This document shows, one piece after another, positions 63,898 through 64,000 of a DNA stretch of 64,000 bases. Below the pieces are notes generated by a model that did not search any database, was not told the DNA's origin, and saw only the letters and a program-made list of their open reading frames with translations. Each line of letters opens with the position of its first letter. The first letter of the stretch is position 1. The translations under genes and the position numbers were made by a program. The stretch lies in assembly GCA_030998225.1 (NCBI GenBank), contig JAPYXD010000484.1, positions 6,324,001 to 6,388,000 on the forward strand, in the 5' to 3' direction. The DNA is from Diplolepis rosae. Lineage: Eukaryota; Arthropoda; Insecta; Hymenoptera; Diplolepididae.

Positions 63898-64000
63898 TTC
63901 CATAAAAAAAAATCGAAATTTTCATAGTCGGGGTGCTAACTTCACGGTGGTCGAAAAATCTGTCTTTTCCTATGCACGAAATATCTATAGTCGCATTTTA

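Larger units (their letters stand above)
61586..63951. mobile_element. 2,366-bp non-autonomous Mutator-like element with 727-bp TIRs
   Basis: The arms 61586-62312 and 63225-63951 are inverted copies, nearly identical over 727 bases (few differences seen, e.g. ACCACCGTAAAG against ACCACCGTGAAG). The 9-mer CGAAAAATC occurs directly outside both ends (61577-61585 and 63952-63960). Very long TIRs with a 9-bp duplication point to the Mutator/MULE superfamily. The 912-bp middle has no recognised transposase; a 104-codon minus frame is unassigned. Near-identical arms mean little time since formation. Confidence 0.85.

Overview
The window is AT-rich eukaryotic nuclear DNA from an arthropod, most likely an insect. 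It holds one host gene, split by GT-AG introns of about 3 to 10 kb, in a landscape of decayed insect-type transposons: many mariner/IS630-like copies, R1-like and I/Jockey-like LINE pieces, a BEL/Pao remnant and numerous MITEs. Hymenoptera is my best guess, from protein style and repeat flavour; this is inference and no species can be named. No tRNA, rRNA, CRISPR array or bacterial-type operon was found.

The host gene lies on the + strand at 11596-39302. It is a TASK-type two-pore-domain potassium channel (insect Task6/Task7, nematode sup-9 relatives) with five coding exons: 11596-11722, 14681-14836, 20030-20205, 30447-30776 and 38985-39302. The phases join without error to give 368 residues. 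Both selectivity filters, the TASK histidine at residue 98, an N-glycosylation site at residue 53, the VLRFxT inner-gate motif at 243-248 and a C-terminal RxSV-like tail can all be read. Two in-frame upstream ATGs lead to a stop that overlaps the main start codon (ATGA), and a perfect 9-bp hairpin carries the second ATG in its loop.

Layout. 1-11.5 kb: 5' flank with mariner fragments, a TTAA-flanked foldback element, a repeat with a GCGAAGCG-rich tail, an R1-like LINE fragment and two MITEs. 11.6-39.3 kb: the channel gene. Intron 1 holds a mariner split by a MITE. Intron 2 holds two internally deleted transposase copies. Intron 3 holds a foldback IS630-like element with a TA-flanked MITE inside it, then a structure of about 7.2 kb bounded by long degraded inverted repeats and containing an unrecognised transposon-type ORF, a 46-54 bp tandem array and nested MITEs. 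Intron 4 holds mariners, foldbacks and a LINE with an intact RNase H domain. 39.3-49 kb: 3' flank with scattered MITEs. 49-59.5 kb: a dense repeat cluster (2.2-kb element with subterminal repeats, BEL/Pao remnant, mariner-BEL chimera, LINE ORF1 with three zinc knuckles). 61.6-64 kb: a young-looking 2,366-bp element with 727-bp near-identical inverted arms and a 9-bp target duplication, resembling a non-autonomous Mutator-like element.

The best candidates for undescribed biology are (1) the 2.4-kb long-arm element at the right end, (2) the MITEs with CAC...GTG ends and 2-bp TN target duplications, (3) the 7.2-kb inverted-repeat structure in intron 3, and (4) the overlapping uORF and hairpin at the channel start codon. 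All identities come from reading translations and repeats by eye; no database search was run.
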